Positions 38,579-53,397 of a stretch of 64,000 nt of DNA are shown one piece after another (the stretch's first letter is position 1; every line of letters starts with the position of its first letter). Made by a program: the position numbers and the translations under genes. This DNA is from Buxus sempervirens (Eukaryota; Streptophyta; Magnoliopsida; Buxales; Buxaceae), in the NCBI GenBank assembly GCA_947561395.2, contig OX387190.1, positions 26,654,858 through 26,718,857 on the forward strand, given 5' to 3'. Below the pieces are notes generated by a model. It was not told the origin of the DNA. It saw nothing but the letters and a program-made list of their open reading frames with translations, and made no database searches.

Positions 38579-39194
38579 GAGAAAAAAGCATCTATGTATT
38601 AGCCAGTCAGTTTCCAAAAGACAATTTTCATTCAAATGGCTGTAATTAGTTCAACATATAAATCCAATTTGCCATTAAGGGTATTTCCTCTCCCAATTCG
38701 CCCGCTTCTTGTAGTAGATTCAACCCATGCAACAGTTGGAATCCCTTTAGAGACTGCATTGAAGACCTTCAGAGAAATGTGCAATGGAAGGTCAAGAAAA
38801 AGCCCTAGTGAATATGTTGGATTACAAATCCCCCCAAGAAAAATTTAAGGATACATATTGTGCTGTAGGCTCACTCTGATTTTGCCCATCCTAAGGCTGT
38901 TAACCGGGCAGAAGCAACCATATGGAAACATAAATACAGAGAGACTGCGAATAAGACCCCTCACAAAGCAGACTACTATTGAAGGCAAGAGGACATAGCT
39001 TTCCAATGGTAAGATGCTAGGCTATATGTTTTCTTCTTTTCCTGAAATTAGTACAAAGTGGAATTAAAACCCTGAAACTATGGTATAAAGGATTTCTGAA
39101 CTCACAGCATCGCCGGGCAGTCCCATGATATTTCTCAAATTCCACGAGCAGCTTCAATCATGAACACAGGTATAAGCAAATATCGATGAGACCT
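38579..39194. other. Convergent intergenic region, thioredoxin m and SEUSS 3' ends
   Basis: These 616 bp separate the two stop codons, so both 3' untranslated regions must fit here and may be close to overlapping. No coding sequence is supported; the short open frame at 38636 is not similar to anything I recognise. Confidence 0.5.
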
Positions 39195-42100
39195 TTAAGG
39201 TGACGATTTCCATTCGAATGGGAGAGTATTGAAGCCATTTACTGATCCAAGCCCATTTAGAATCCGGTTGTTTAGATCCTGCTGCTGATGATTCATACTT
39301 GGATCCTGAGACATTGATGGCATGCCTACCCTTCCGTTCAAAGTCCCAGAATTATTGTTCATAGCAGCCCTGATTCCACTAACCGTAGCAGATTGACCAA
39401 TTCCACCACCCATGTTGTTAAAACCCACACCACCAATACCTGAATTGCTGTTGGCCATCCCATTACCCACTAGACAATTACCACCGGTCAGAGCAGGGTT
39501 GTTGCTTGTCTGTGTTATCCCATTAATGCTTTTCATATCATTTCCAAGAGAACCAACACCAACCAGGTTGCCCCCTCCATTAAACTGAGCTGAAATCATC
39601 AATTCTTGGATGATCTTTTGGACAGAGCTCTGAGAATCATTTGTATCAGCCTCATTGGACTGAGCTGGCTGTTGCATGGAGAGATTCGCTGGCGATGCTG
39701 CAGCATTCATGTGGTTGGCAGTGGCTGCTGCTGCCAGGGCACTCTGAGAAGTCTGCGGAGCATTGTTGGATGAAGACGGTGTCGGTGATGGGAATGGGGA
39801 AGATGGGTTAGGCTGAGCCTGTGGTGGTGCACTTGAGGAACCAGCAGATGGGATTTGAACATTGCTCCCACCATAGGGACTGTTTCCATTGTTCAACGGG
39901 TTTTCCTGCCTGGAATTCATGGAATTCTGGTGGAGAAGCCCAACGATTGTGCTTGCAGAGGTAGAGCTGGATGTCGTGTTAAGGGAGTTATTTACACTGA
40001 CGACACCATTGCTTGCAGCAAGCTGCATAGAAGTGGCCTGGATATGGCCTTGATCCCCATTTGAGTTCTGTATGACAGCATGCTGCTGATGCTGCTGCTG
40101 TTCCTCAGGCTGTTGGCCTTGACTGTGGAGCCCAGATGAAACAGTGGTCCTTCGAGGGAAGTTGACCAAGCTCTCTAAGAAAGAAAAGAAAATTGTCTAA
40201 CTACCTTGAACATTTAACAGTGAGCATTTTAAAAATAATACGGGCTAATTGCAATAAATAATCAGCAATTGTTCATAGTAGACGATATAAGGTTTAGATT
40301 TGCAATGTTAAGGACAATGTGAAGAGGACAATCCCAGGAACCGGAAATTGGGGGTTGAACCTCTCCCGTACAAGACCAAATGGAAGGTTAATATATCCTC
40401 CTATGTAGCAGTTCCTCTAATATTTGCGTTAGTGAATTTGAAAAGCTGGGTTTTGCTTATATTGGGTCTTGCTAGTTCCTTTGCACAGGACCTGGGTGTG
40501 ATTTTCTGTACATCTATGTCTCGTAATCCTTTTAATATTTTATACATATACACATGCTTTGCCTCTAAAAAAAATTTTAAATAATAATGAAACAGAAAAC
40601 ATTGATCTCGATATTGCATTCAAAATGTTAGAAGATAGTATGGCCAGTCATGACTGAGAGCTTGATCTAAATTTATTACAAAGTGCATGCAGGGACAAAA
40701 TTATTGCTAGGTTCACGAGAAGAAATATAATTGAGGCCCCCCTTCCTGAGAATGAGTGTAGGCCAGACCTCTTTTCCTCATTTATGCTACAAAAACCCCC
40801 TAATTACGCCCAAGAAGTAAAGTTTAGTTTCAAAATCTCTCTTTAAAATACTGTGACATTTTATTTTTATGTTAAATTCCTAGAGGTCAGATAATGCCTA
40901 ACAAAGTAAATCTCCAATTTTACATATTTATTACAAAATATAGAATTTAAAGATAAAATGTAAGTATTCAACTATTAGAGACAAATAAAGGTTTAACATG
41001 AATGTAGTAGAAATGGATAAGAAATTACCAACTTATGTATATAAAATAGTTTTTTTATTGCCAATCTTTCTAGTACAGGATTTGATATAGTTAATTTATG
41101 CCAATTGCTAGAAATTAATTTTTCAATAGATAGCTAAAAAAAATTTATTGCTCTAACATGTGCAGAATACAGCCAACAGTAAGAGAAGCACATGGAAACT
41201 AATATTTAATTATTTATTGTAAAATTCCTTCTTTTACCACTCCAAGTGAACAACTAATAATAATTTCGAAATCAAAATAAATATATGTCGTAATTTTGCA
41301 ATTAATATTTGTATAGTAGTCCTGTGATGTTCTTGAGATATCAATTCCAAGCTTTGGATTATAAAATCATGTTTTTCGTTTCCATCCAATTATAGCAGTC
41401 CTAAATGTTTTGAGATGCTAGATTAGATTAATAATTCTTTATAGAGTTAAATAATTTTCCTTCATATTATATGAATCTGAAAAGCCAAATATGATGTAAT
41501 TGAGAAATTGGCAATCCCCAAAGAATTTTAAAGAGTACTCCAATGAGGGGGATTTTCTACCTCCTACTCAAGTTTTCTGATGCTTGGGTCACCAGAGGTC
41601 TATTTTAATATTTTCTGAGGAGATCAATGTAAGAAAAGAAAAGGTGTCTAATGTCTATGTAGTCACGCTTAAAATTCTTGTTACAGTTGCCACTGGCTAT
41701 TTTCTTTTCCCTCCCTCCCTCCCTCCCTCTCTCCCCGGTTCCATGTTTTCTTATTAAATTAATGGAGTCCTTCTATTATTAGTTACTAGATTAGGTTAAT
41801 CATTTATTAGTCAGTTATAATTATATCAAATTCAATGTCACATAGTCTTCAAAGGCCACAAGGATTATGTAGTTGAGAATATTACTATGACTAATGAATT
41901 TTACACTACATTGTAGGGTTTACCACCTTTTTGAGTCCCCTACCCTACAGGATTGTCATGTTTGAAAAACTAAAGAAAGAAGTCTTACATGTTCATCTTC
42001 AGGAAACCAGAGAAAGGAGAGTCACTTATTCTTCTATATTCTCTAAGTATGCCACTCTTACAACCCTTGCGTAAGCCCTCTCCAGTCCCTAATTCAAAAT

Positions 42101-45100
42101 CCTTTTGTTATTACGTACCAGAATAGGTTAGGTTATTCATTAGGGAGCTGTCATTAGATTAAATTTGACATTCCATGAGTCTGAAAAGACCAAAACTGCG
42201 CAGAAATTGTGAATCTTAAGCCCCCTTCTCTTAAACACACATACACATGGTCTTCAAGAAGCTGAGGAAGCTTCCTAAAATAGTAAGCTGACCCTTGACT
42301 TGGGGTCAGCTCATACAAGATGAGTTCCGCTACAATAGTCAGCTCTGATAGAGCTCTGCTCAGTTACTTTATAATCAAGCATATCTATGTCATTTATAGA
42401 ACTAGGACTAACTTTTTGAGTTTCAAAAATAAAATACTGCGCCTTTTAAATTTTACTTCTTTTTACCACTATATATAAAACGGTTGTGGACTTTGGAATA
42501 TTTAAAACTAACAAGCTTTGGGACTTTAGACCCCAACAAAATACTCAGGATTAGCAAGGATTTCAGGGGTCCAAGCTGAGCAGGAAGATCTAGATCAATT
42601 GGACTGGGGTTGTGCTTTTGTGGTGTTTGGGGGATGGAAGAAAGGGATTGATTCTGTTTTGGTAGAGTCTTGTGTATGTGTGTAAGAGAGAGGGGGGGAG
42701 AGAGAGAGATGGAGCATTCTTCGTAATCACTAACCTTGAAGATTAAATATGTGCGCATGCGTCTCTGTGTGTGTGTGTGTGAGAAAGGAAGTTATGAGCA
42801 TTAATCTGGAAGCTTCAAGACGCCCATTTAAAAAGTTGGATTTTGAAGGAAGTTAAAACTGTTACCGACACACCTAAAGAGTTTTTCTAGAAGGAAAACC
42901 CTGTGAGGCCTAGAAATTTGAAGCAACACAATTTGTTTCCGTTCATTTCTTTTTATATTGTTAGCAGAAGATAATTAAAAATAAAAACCTGCTCATCAAA
43001 TATATGATATAGCCAAGGCATTTAAAATAAATGTGAGTAAACATGCAACCAGTTGCATAGAAACAAGTTTAATATCCCAACAATCTGATGGCCACAATGG
43101 GCCCTTAATCATGCCTCTTGTCATATCCAAAAAGATAATCAACATTGTGATGAAAACATGTACAAAATCCTTTCCCTCAGAAGTGATACAGAACAATCTC
43201 AACAGTCTAACATATATATATTGGGTTGTATTCATTTCAGCTATACGTACATTAAAAGGCAATAAGAATTAACTTTATTGATTTTGCAATATAAATGACC
43301 AAAGGAAACTACTGGACATGTACACATCCACAAAATAATTTAAAACAAGCAAAAAACTTTTTGAGATAAAGAGAATTGAACAATGATCAAATCAGCTCAA
43401 AACATAAAAAGGAATAATAACAAGAAGGAAGAAGGGTCCAAAATAATGGGCTAAAATATAGGAATACAGGCTAAATTTTTAATAATTATGCTTTGCTTAG
43501 CAAGCTAAGATGCATACACAGTATGCACATTTTTTCAAAAAGTTTGCGGCACAACTTGACTATGCAAAACTCAATAGTCACTTCGTTATTTGCAGTGCAA
43601 CAGTTCATTTCTCTGATTTTTTTTTTTTTTCCTGATCAGTAATAAGGAGATATAATAACATAAATTCAATAGAATACCTGCAGCGTACACGAAGGGTGTA
43701 CCACTAAAAGGAGATAGAGAAATCCAAGTATGGAAGAGAGATGAAGAATATTATAGAACCAAAAGATCCAAATAAATAAAGGGAAAACACAATGCTCACC
43801 CATAGGCCCCATTCTGGTTTCATGGCTATAATCAATCAAATCTTTCATACTATTAACCACCTCCGATATCTGTAATTCACCCACAGCACAAACAAATGAA
43901 GCAGAGAGTTCAGTGAGAATCATCTTCCCCATCAGCTGTCTCAACAATTCCTAATAAGTTAATAAAATAAAATAAAAACAATTCCAAATAAGTTTCTTTG
44001 ACCCTTATATCAGCTGAAGACTGATAGGTCATTCCCCAGATTAGCGAAAAGTTAATATTAAAAAAGGAGGAAACATGCCCATTCATAAATTGAAACAAAT
44101 GGACTAATGCATCAAAAGAATTAATACTTTGATTCCAATAAGATTCTAAAATCATGATAACTACAAATTCCCGTTGGAAAAAACAAATAACTCGAAACAT
44201 TGAGCTAACATCCTCAGTCACTACTGTAGTATATGTGAATTAGTATAGTTTAAACTCATTAACAACTGAATGAAAGTATCTAATATGGTAATTTTGCTTT
44301 CAGCCTATTTATAGATGGCGAATAAGAGCATTATGTCTATTCTCATCTTAGCATATAAGATCTATTTGGGAAATAGGGAAGATCTATTTGGCAGATCCTT
44401 CTGCCCATTTTTTAGCATTTGGAAGCAAACGAGATAGTTTTGCAACCTATTGGGAAAGGGAGACATCAATTGATTGGCAACTATATGACTGGATCTAAAG
44501 AAACAAGAAGAGAAAGTTACAGATAATCTGCAAGGAAGTCTGATTTGATAAACAGACAGCTCAAATGGTAGGCTTATACACGTAATTTAACTTTAGAAGC
44601 AAATCCTACAATATTATTCCCAAAGACAAAACCATGATTTTCAGAGATTGAGAACATGGCCGAAAGCATCTTACAATAATCAGTCAGATCAGCAAGTCCA
44701 TATCCATATCACATAAAAAAACCAGCAATACAAGCCAGTAAATAAATGGAACCTTAATTCCATGCTACATTTCATACTGGCTCAGTCCGAAATCAGTATG
44801 GCTGGATAGTTAAGCCAATAGATAAAATTACGTCTATTTTTTGGAACCGTGATTTAGAAACTTACTGGAAGATGATCAACTTGTATATAATTATATGAAT
44901 AAAAGAACAAGAAGAGAACAATTCTCATGTAGGGTGAACTTATATTCAATGAACAGAGTGCTTACAATCCACAGAATTATGATGGGTAATGGAATGCCAT
45001 TGGAATAGCTTAGGAGAACACTTTGCTCCCAGCACATCTTTGTCAAATACAATATCTTTAAAATAATTGGAAATCTTATACAATATGCAGTTGCAAAATT

Positions 45101-48100
45101 CCATGGTCAATTACGAAGGGGTGAAAAAACATAAGAGAAAGGCCTCCTAAGAGAGAGAGAGGAAACAAGACAAAGAAGAAAAAGATGCTACAAAATTTTT
45201 AAGAACTCCAGACAGCAACAATAGATGTATGGACCATAGAGGGAGAAAGGGAGGGAGGGCGAGAGAGAGAGAGAGAGATTTATTTGTTAGCTAGGCACCA
45301 AGCCCTCCTCTTCTAATCAAAGCAAGCCTTAATATGTTTCCATACATAAAACTGGTTAAGATAATTGTTAATAAGTATAAAAGTTATTAACATATTACCA
45401 TGAAATTAGTGTCTTACTAGTATTTTGTATTTTCAAATATTACTATTTTGTACCACAATCTATTACTTTCAATAGCTGAGAGAATCCATTCATTACTTTC
45501 AATATCTATTACTTTCAATAGCTAAGAGAATCTATTACTATTTTGCAACAATTAGAAACTAAGTTGCAATTTCACATTCACTTTTAGGAATAAGTTCCAA
45601 GAAGTTGAACTTGTTCCAGCTGATGAAATTATTTTCCTAGATATAAAGGCATTTGTTATAGAAATAAGAATAAGTTCTCTCTATACAAGTGGGAAAAAGT
45701 CTCATCATTCTAACCATTGTTCACGGTTTTGGTGCCCGAAACAAAATTTCAGCTGAATGGGAAAAGATCACATTTTGGCGAAATTTAGTGAAAATTGGTA
45801 AGATGCCGGTGAAACAAGCAACATACCAGCGAAAAGTTCACAAAATGCAGTGAAACAACCTAAAAAATGGGTGATTTCAACTTTAAATGCTCAAATCATT
45901 CGAAATTTAACTCAATTTAAGCGAAATTTCGAACAAAGAACTTTATTCTTCTCTATTTTGACAAAGTTTTAAACATTTGTTAGTTATAATCACTCATTTG
46001 CTTAAAATACATAAGCTATTTTATACAAAAAATGTCAAAAGGATTCTAGAGAAGAAATAGAACCATTGCATGAAATTTCATCCAAATTGGGCTAAATTTT
46101 GCATGATTTGAGTATTTTAAGTCTACATCACCTTTTTTTGGGGTGTTTCGCAGCATTTCGCCTATTTTGCTGGCACGTCGATGCACTTCGCCAGCACACC
46201 GGCAAAAGCAAGAAAATTTTGTTTTACTCTCCCCACCCTAAAAATTTCCTGGGGGGTACGAAACACAAAATTTCACCAAAATGGGAAACACTGATTCTAC
46301 CACTCCTAACCCTGACTCCAGGTTTTAGGAATGAGCCTTCTTTTATTTTTTATTTTTAATTTTTGGATGATGGCAAATTAATAAGGCATCACTTGGCATC
46401 AATTTTGGGAACTTGTTCGATGGCTTTCAATGAGTTCCAAGGCATAGGATGAGTTCTTGTCAAAAAAAAGGGCGTTTGAATGCAATTTAAGAATGAGTTT
46501 TCCCCAAATGAGTTTTAAAAATGCCTTAAAGAAAGGAATCACCCCTAAACCCGTTTTTGGTTTTTGAAAACTAATTTTGGAAAAGTGCGGTGCATGCTTG
46601 TATAATATTTAAAATTTTTGAAGGATATACTTGAAACTTTTTTTACTGATTAAAAAAAAATTTTGAGACTTATTTTAAAGACTTCTTTACATGACAAGAT
46701 TAGACTTGTCATTTATGAAAATTTCTTTTTAAGTTAGAACAATGGCAAACTTGTAATATTTATAACCTCTGTACAAATATAACGTTCCATACCAAACATC
46801 TAACCGAACTTCTCTTTAGCTCGTGCAAACTCATTTGAGGAATGAATTCGTGGAACTCGTCCCCCAGATTGAGAATGAATGCCAACCAAGGCTAAGGCGT
46901 CATTTGGCATTCATTTTGGGAACTCATTCCACAGCTTGGAATGAGTTTCAGTGACAGAATAGGTTTTTGGTTCCATTTTGGGAATGATTTTTCCCCAAAT
47001 GAGATTTAAAAAATACACTGCAAATATAGATTCATGCATTATTACTCAAGTTAGGAAAGACGGGACACAATAAATTCCATCCATTCAAGCTAATCTATGT
47101 TACATGGACTCAGGTACGAGTGTCGGGTGTGAGTATGTGTCTAGGAATTGGATTCACTTGACCCTCAAAACTTAGGATACAGGGATTCAGTTGAGAAGTG
47201 TCCAAAATTTGGATAAGGATATTGGGATTCAGTTGAAATGTCTCCACGCAAATGTCAATAGTGCCAATTAGAAGCCTATCTTTCATATTTCTGTTTTTCC
47301 TTTCTTTTTCCCTATATCTTTCTTTTTGAGTCATTGCTTGCAATTTTTTATTTTGAGAATATACACTCTCTCTTTGCAAAACTACTATCTTTTTTTATTC
47401 ATTATTTGCAAGTTGATTATTTGATAATGATTTTCTAATTGATCTTGGGTTGCCATGTCCAAGAGAATATGCAAAGGACCCAACACATATCCCATACCCA
47501 TACCCATGTCATGTCATGTCGTGTCAACACGGGTACTTTGGGGTCGTGCAAAGTATCCATGTAACAAAATAAGTTATAATCAGCAATATTTAGGATGTTT
47601 GAGGTGCCAATAAAGATTCTGGCCAGATTATTAAGCAATACATTGAAAATCCATCCATCCATGAGTCAAATCTTACAAACAAGCCAGCCAAAAAGTTTGG
47701 ATAGAGAACCTCTTCTATTGTTTACAATCGCAGTAGATTTTAAGTGAAGGATGAGATTTTAATGATATAGTTTAAGGTCACTTTTTTGGTTTTAGTTATA
47801 CTTTTATTATATTTTCAGCTTATGATTATTAGCATCCTAGAGGACAGCAAGGGAATGGCTATGCCTATAACCCTGGTTATCACCACGGTTGAAGGGACAC
47901 ATTCCAATTCATTATACTCTGTGAGACAGACTGGATCAAACTTGCAGGATCTCACCCATACAGGTAATGCCAGATAATATCCACTTTTGGGTTCAAAGCA
48001 GTCCGCACCTCATAGAGGGAACGTTGCAAGACTTCATATGTGGGATTAGTTTCATTCCATTGCTCCAAGAAGTGCCTTGTATGAAGCGAACTCTGTCCCC

Positions 48101-51100
48101 TCATCTAATCTGATCAAAGTCATGGGGATAAGGTGAGACGCTAAAGTTGGGTGATGGTTTTTGGAAGAAGCAATTGTGGACTGATTTGAGCAGTGTTGAT
48201 TGGTTTATTAGTTCCTTCATTTTTCCCTATTTAACTTTAGACCTCCATTATGATCCTAGTTCGCATGTCAACTACCATATATGTAAAATTCCATCTCAAC
48301 AATTCTTCAATTTTCACTAGAAAGGTTATGAGGTGGTTTTGCATGTCAACTACCATCTCCATAAAATTCTATCACAAGAAATCTTCATTATCCGTTAAAT
48401 AAGCTAAATTGGGCATACTAGCATAAATAACTCTACCTGAAGGCAACGCACATATCTCTTTGTATAGCCTAAATCATTTACCAATGGTACCTCCAAAGCT
48501 TTAGCCAACTGGCGAGCAGATGCAACAAACCTGAAGCATAATTATACATGTACACATATCAGCCAAAAGAGCAAAATAAGAATTATAAAACGTAAATTGA
48601 TCAAAAAAGCTCAGAAACTATCACAATAATGTAAAACAAGAATCCAGAACTCAACACGTAAAACAAAATATGGGAAAAGGCTGCATATGCACCAAATTCA
48701 TTAAATGAATTACTATATATATTCCAACTATTACATCCTGCCAAGCCATTGATTTGATTTTTCTATATCGACTTATCAAAGTGGTATAGAACTCTGATTT
48801 GATCATGCGATATACATGGTTTTAAATATCGATATATTGAGTGATATCACAATGCTGGCAATATTCACAATATTGACAAGTATGGTCAATTTTGGTCCTA
48901 AAAAAAGTTAATTTTTAGATTAAAGAACCATTTACATTTAGTTTTAGTGAACGTTGCTTTAAATGTTCAAGATGACCAATTTGGTCAATTTTTGTACTAA
49001 ATATATACTAACATATTATGGATTGAGAACCAATTTCTGCTTGGAAATTGGAATATAGTTTAAGGAAATATTTAAAGTAACAAAAAGGAACTACAGATTG
49101 TAATGAAAAATTAATCAAACAATTCTTAGCTTGTAGTAGTATTGTACATTTAGGGTTACTGAAAAATCAATATTTTGTTAATAAAAAGTTATTATCTTCA
49201 AAATATTAAAATTTCATAAAAGATCCCTAGGAAAGGAAAGGAGGTTCCATTTTCATTGAATAATCAATTTTGCACACTCAATTAACTTTTCTTTCTAACT
49301 TTAGAACAAACAATATTTGTTTATATGAGTGTCTGAATTATTGATTACAAAACACAATGTGTCCTTTTGATCAGTAATCAAGGGGTAATATTATAAATAT
49401 TTAGAAAACAGTACAAAGTATACAAACTGTGTACCAGGAGATGAACTAATTACTAGCCCAGCACAGCAGAAAGTATCAAAATAGAGAACATCAACCAACC
49501 ATCTACACCCCTCCCAACTCAGAAAACCTATTACACTTCAGAAATTCTTTCACTGGCGATTTTTGTTTTTTTTTTTTTTTTATCGGTAATAAAAAGATTA
49601 TATTAAAATAAGAGAAAGGAGGTACATGTACACAAACAGTGTACAGTAAATAGAAGCATTGAGACATACAGGTTCTAAAAATTCTCACATACTAAAAATT
49701 CCTGAATATCCAATCCATTACAAGAGGCATTAAGGGATGCCCAAAAGAAAATGCATCTTAGTACCGACTAGATTAAAACCCTTGGAGGTCTTGATCTATC
49801 ACTGAAAATTCTGTTATTCCTCTCCCACCACAGCGTCCATGTAATAGCAGTCGGTGTTAAGGCCCACATTACTTGAATGCGAGAAGATCCCGAGCACTTT
49901 TCCCATGAAGAAAGGACCATATCTAAGTCCTTAGGTTGTACCCATGCAACTCCGAATCTTAACAACACTGCATTCCATATGTCGTGAGCTACTAAACTGG
50001 GGATGTTAGACAACACAATGTGTCTTACATCCCAATACATGCTTTATTTGGTTAATGTCATTGTTTTTTTAATGTGCAAATTGTAAGCGTAACACGTCTT
50101 GATAAGCATGTAAAAATATTTTCCATTACTTTTGCCATTTCCCCAAATTTTGAAGTTATACTGATATTCCCTTACATATTGAGTTATATTTCGCCACCTG
50201 TTCGACAACCTTCTAATTTCTTCTATCCCTGTTTTAATATATATCTTCACTAACCACCAAAACCACAAATGAGTAATATTTCCTTTTTCCTAAAAAAAAT
50301 TTAACAAGAAGACTTTGCAATTTAGTTGAAGTGCTTCACCTAGCCAAAATCCAAAGCAACTGCATTAAACCAGGTTATGGCATTGAGGTCCTCATTACCT
50401 TGGCAGCCACATAGTTCATTGTATTGTATTTGTAACTCCGTAACTAAGAATCACATCATTAATTATATAAATCATTAATTATCAAAAAAAACTAGGAATT
50501 ACATAAATGAATTTAAGCTAAGGGTATGATAATATAATAATGAGCATTAAAGAAACAGCAAAGATCAATTCAATGGCATTGGCAATGACAAGTCAAACCA
50601 TTGCTCTTCAGGCCTCATACACACTAGGATTGTAAAGAGGCTAAGGAGCCAAAATCTTTTCCCCAATACAAATTGGCATGTATACTTTGTTTTTCTTACT
50701 TTTAGATGACTTCACACCGCATAAATAAATAGATGTATGATTCAGGAAAAAAAAATTACTCAAATTTTTCGTCCCAGGCATAACTTCATGTAGTTCTGTT
50801 TCATCGCCTAAGAGACACTCATACTCCTTATCTACACATATTTCAGGCATGCAAACCTGTAGAAACACTAACCATAACATGTTGCATGTGCTATAAGTAG
50901 GATATATTTTCCAACCAACACACATAATTATGGAAAATTACTAACAAGCAAATACAAGCACCAGAATACAGATCATCATTGCAAAAACAATCTATGAACA
51001 ACAGAAAGATCTTAATTATCACAAGTACAAATATTGGTAGAAAGATCACACAGGAGAATATAAGCTTTTTCATCCAATAAAATCACAGCTAAGCTTTAAA

Positions 51101-53356
51101 TTCTTTTTCCTCGTTCAGGGCATTCAATTGTTAAAACATGTACATATAAAATGTACCAATCGACTGAATCACCAAATAATACCCTAAAAAATGTAGCTAC
51201 ACAGAGTTCCTCAAATAGTTAGCCAAACACAGTAAAACAAAGTTGAGTATAACTTACATACTACAATTATTTTGCAACTCTTGACTAGATAAATTGGATG
51301 AAGCATTTTGAGTAGCAGCCTGGTACTTCTGAGCTGCTGCCCCAAGTTGACTAACCTGCAAGATACAAGGACACCTATCAATAATCTAGACGCCTGGATT
51401 GATGCTCTAAATTTTATCACATGGATATACTAATGTCCATCAAATCTGCGGGCACACTCTTTCATCATGATATGATCATTATAAAACTAAGTAACTCAAC
51501 CACATCAATAACTTTCTGAATTATATAGACAAAAATAACCTTTTAATCTGTTACCTGTGGTATTATCAACCTACGAGGGATAAGCTCCTCATGACGCCGA
51601 GCACAAAACTCCCAGGAACAAATCTAGCCAAAAAAGAATAAAAATTTTAAACTAAATACAAAAAAATTATTGCTTTTATAAGCTCAGAATTCTAATACAA
51701 AGCAAAAACAATTTTACTAACTTCTAACCTTCAGATCCTGAGAAAAAACAATCCGAAGTTGACCGTCACGAACTACACGCATTTGCTCAAATACACTTTC
51801 CTGTATTGCTTTTGCATAGTCCAGGACAATTTGCCCGGATGCATTGTGGTACTCATGTGGCATATCAACATAAAGAAGTTCTTCCAAAGTACCACTGTCA
51901 TATTTGATTTTGCACAGCCTGGGCAGAACCTCAACAGTCGTTTCTGAAAGTACAATGAGAAATTATCAAATAAAATAAAAGAGATTTCCTAAAATGCGAA
52001 ATATTAGAGCATCAATCATCTGGAAGCTGGAATGATGAAAATATACCCAAATGAAGAAATACAACGACATACAATATCAAAGATAACCTAGTAGTCGATT
52101 ATTACTTGAGATATCACAACAGTATTTAATTAACATCCAAAATAATTTAGCTAGTAAACCTGCAAGAAAAAATAACATACCAAATCCACGGCCAGGCTTG
52201 CGATTACATATTTCACAGTGCCACACATCCTGCAAGAAATTGCAGAAAAGTTTCATTTCCTCCAAAATTGACATAAGAAAGCAAGCAAACATTGTCTTTG
52301 CTGTAAACTCAATTGGAATATTTGGAACATTAATTCAAATATCTGTCTGCATAGGAAAACTTCAAAGCATGCCATTATAATGAGAGAAAATTGGAGCCCA
52401 GCAAATAGCACAGGTCTAAAAGATAAATAAATAAATAAAAGTCCAACCATGAAGCAGGCTTTAAGAGAAAATTAAGGTAGCATCTAATGTCACCAATCAA
52501 TAAAATTGCCATTAGACTTCTCCTTTTGTTTTAATTACTAGTTTTCTCTCACAACAGACCTAAGGAAAATTAAGAATGGTCCTGGAGGCATTGAAATGGA
52601 TGAAAGGAAAGTCTTGCAGAGATTTGGCTTCGAACATAGGTCCTGCAGTCATATCTTGGGTGTTGTGGAGTGAAAGTAATCACAGAATTTTCAAAAACCT
52701 CGAGCGAAATTGGTCATAGTTGGAGCATGCAGTGTTGAGGTTAATGCATAAGTGGTTATTGGTGCAACCTAGGATGGCTAATATTGATCTGGAAACTTCT
52801 TGGCTTGTAACAGGTTCTTGGATTTGGAAGGGGGTTAGGTGCTTATATCGCCCTCTCTTATTTGGGATTTGGGTGGTGTAATCAGGGTCTCACTTTTTGG
52901 TACAGTTTGTGTACTATGTAGACTTATTAATATTTTCTATTAATATCAATTGAATGATTATCGATCAGGAAAAAAAAGAGAGAGAGAGAGAGAAACCTGT
53001 GGAAAAACACCAGTTGTTTGCTTGCCACTTCCATACAGGGAAACACACCATCTTTTCTTTGCATTGGGAGCAAAGTACTCAGCGACAAATTTCCTCCAGA
53101 ACTCAATGTTGTTATCCTGCAAAAGGGGTAGGCATAATCAATATACTTGCAGTATTAAATTATTCCAACAAAATATTAAAAGCGGGATGAAAAGCGCTTA
53201 CAGGAGGCCTGTGTTGTTGCCTACACATGTATTGCGTCAAACGCCGAGCACCCATCCCAGGTTCATAAACAGGTTTAGCTGCTGATCTCACAGCCAAATT
53301 CTGCTGTTGAAACTGCTGCTGTAACTGGGATCTTTGCTGAGGAAGTGCCTTCAGGA

Positions 53357-53397
<41 letters not shown>

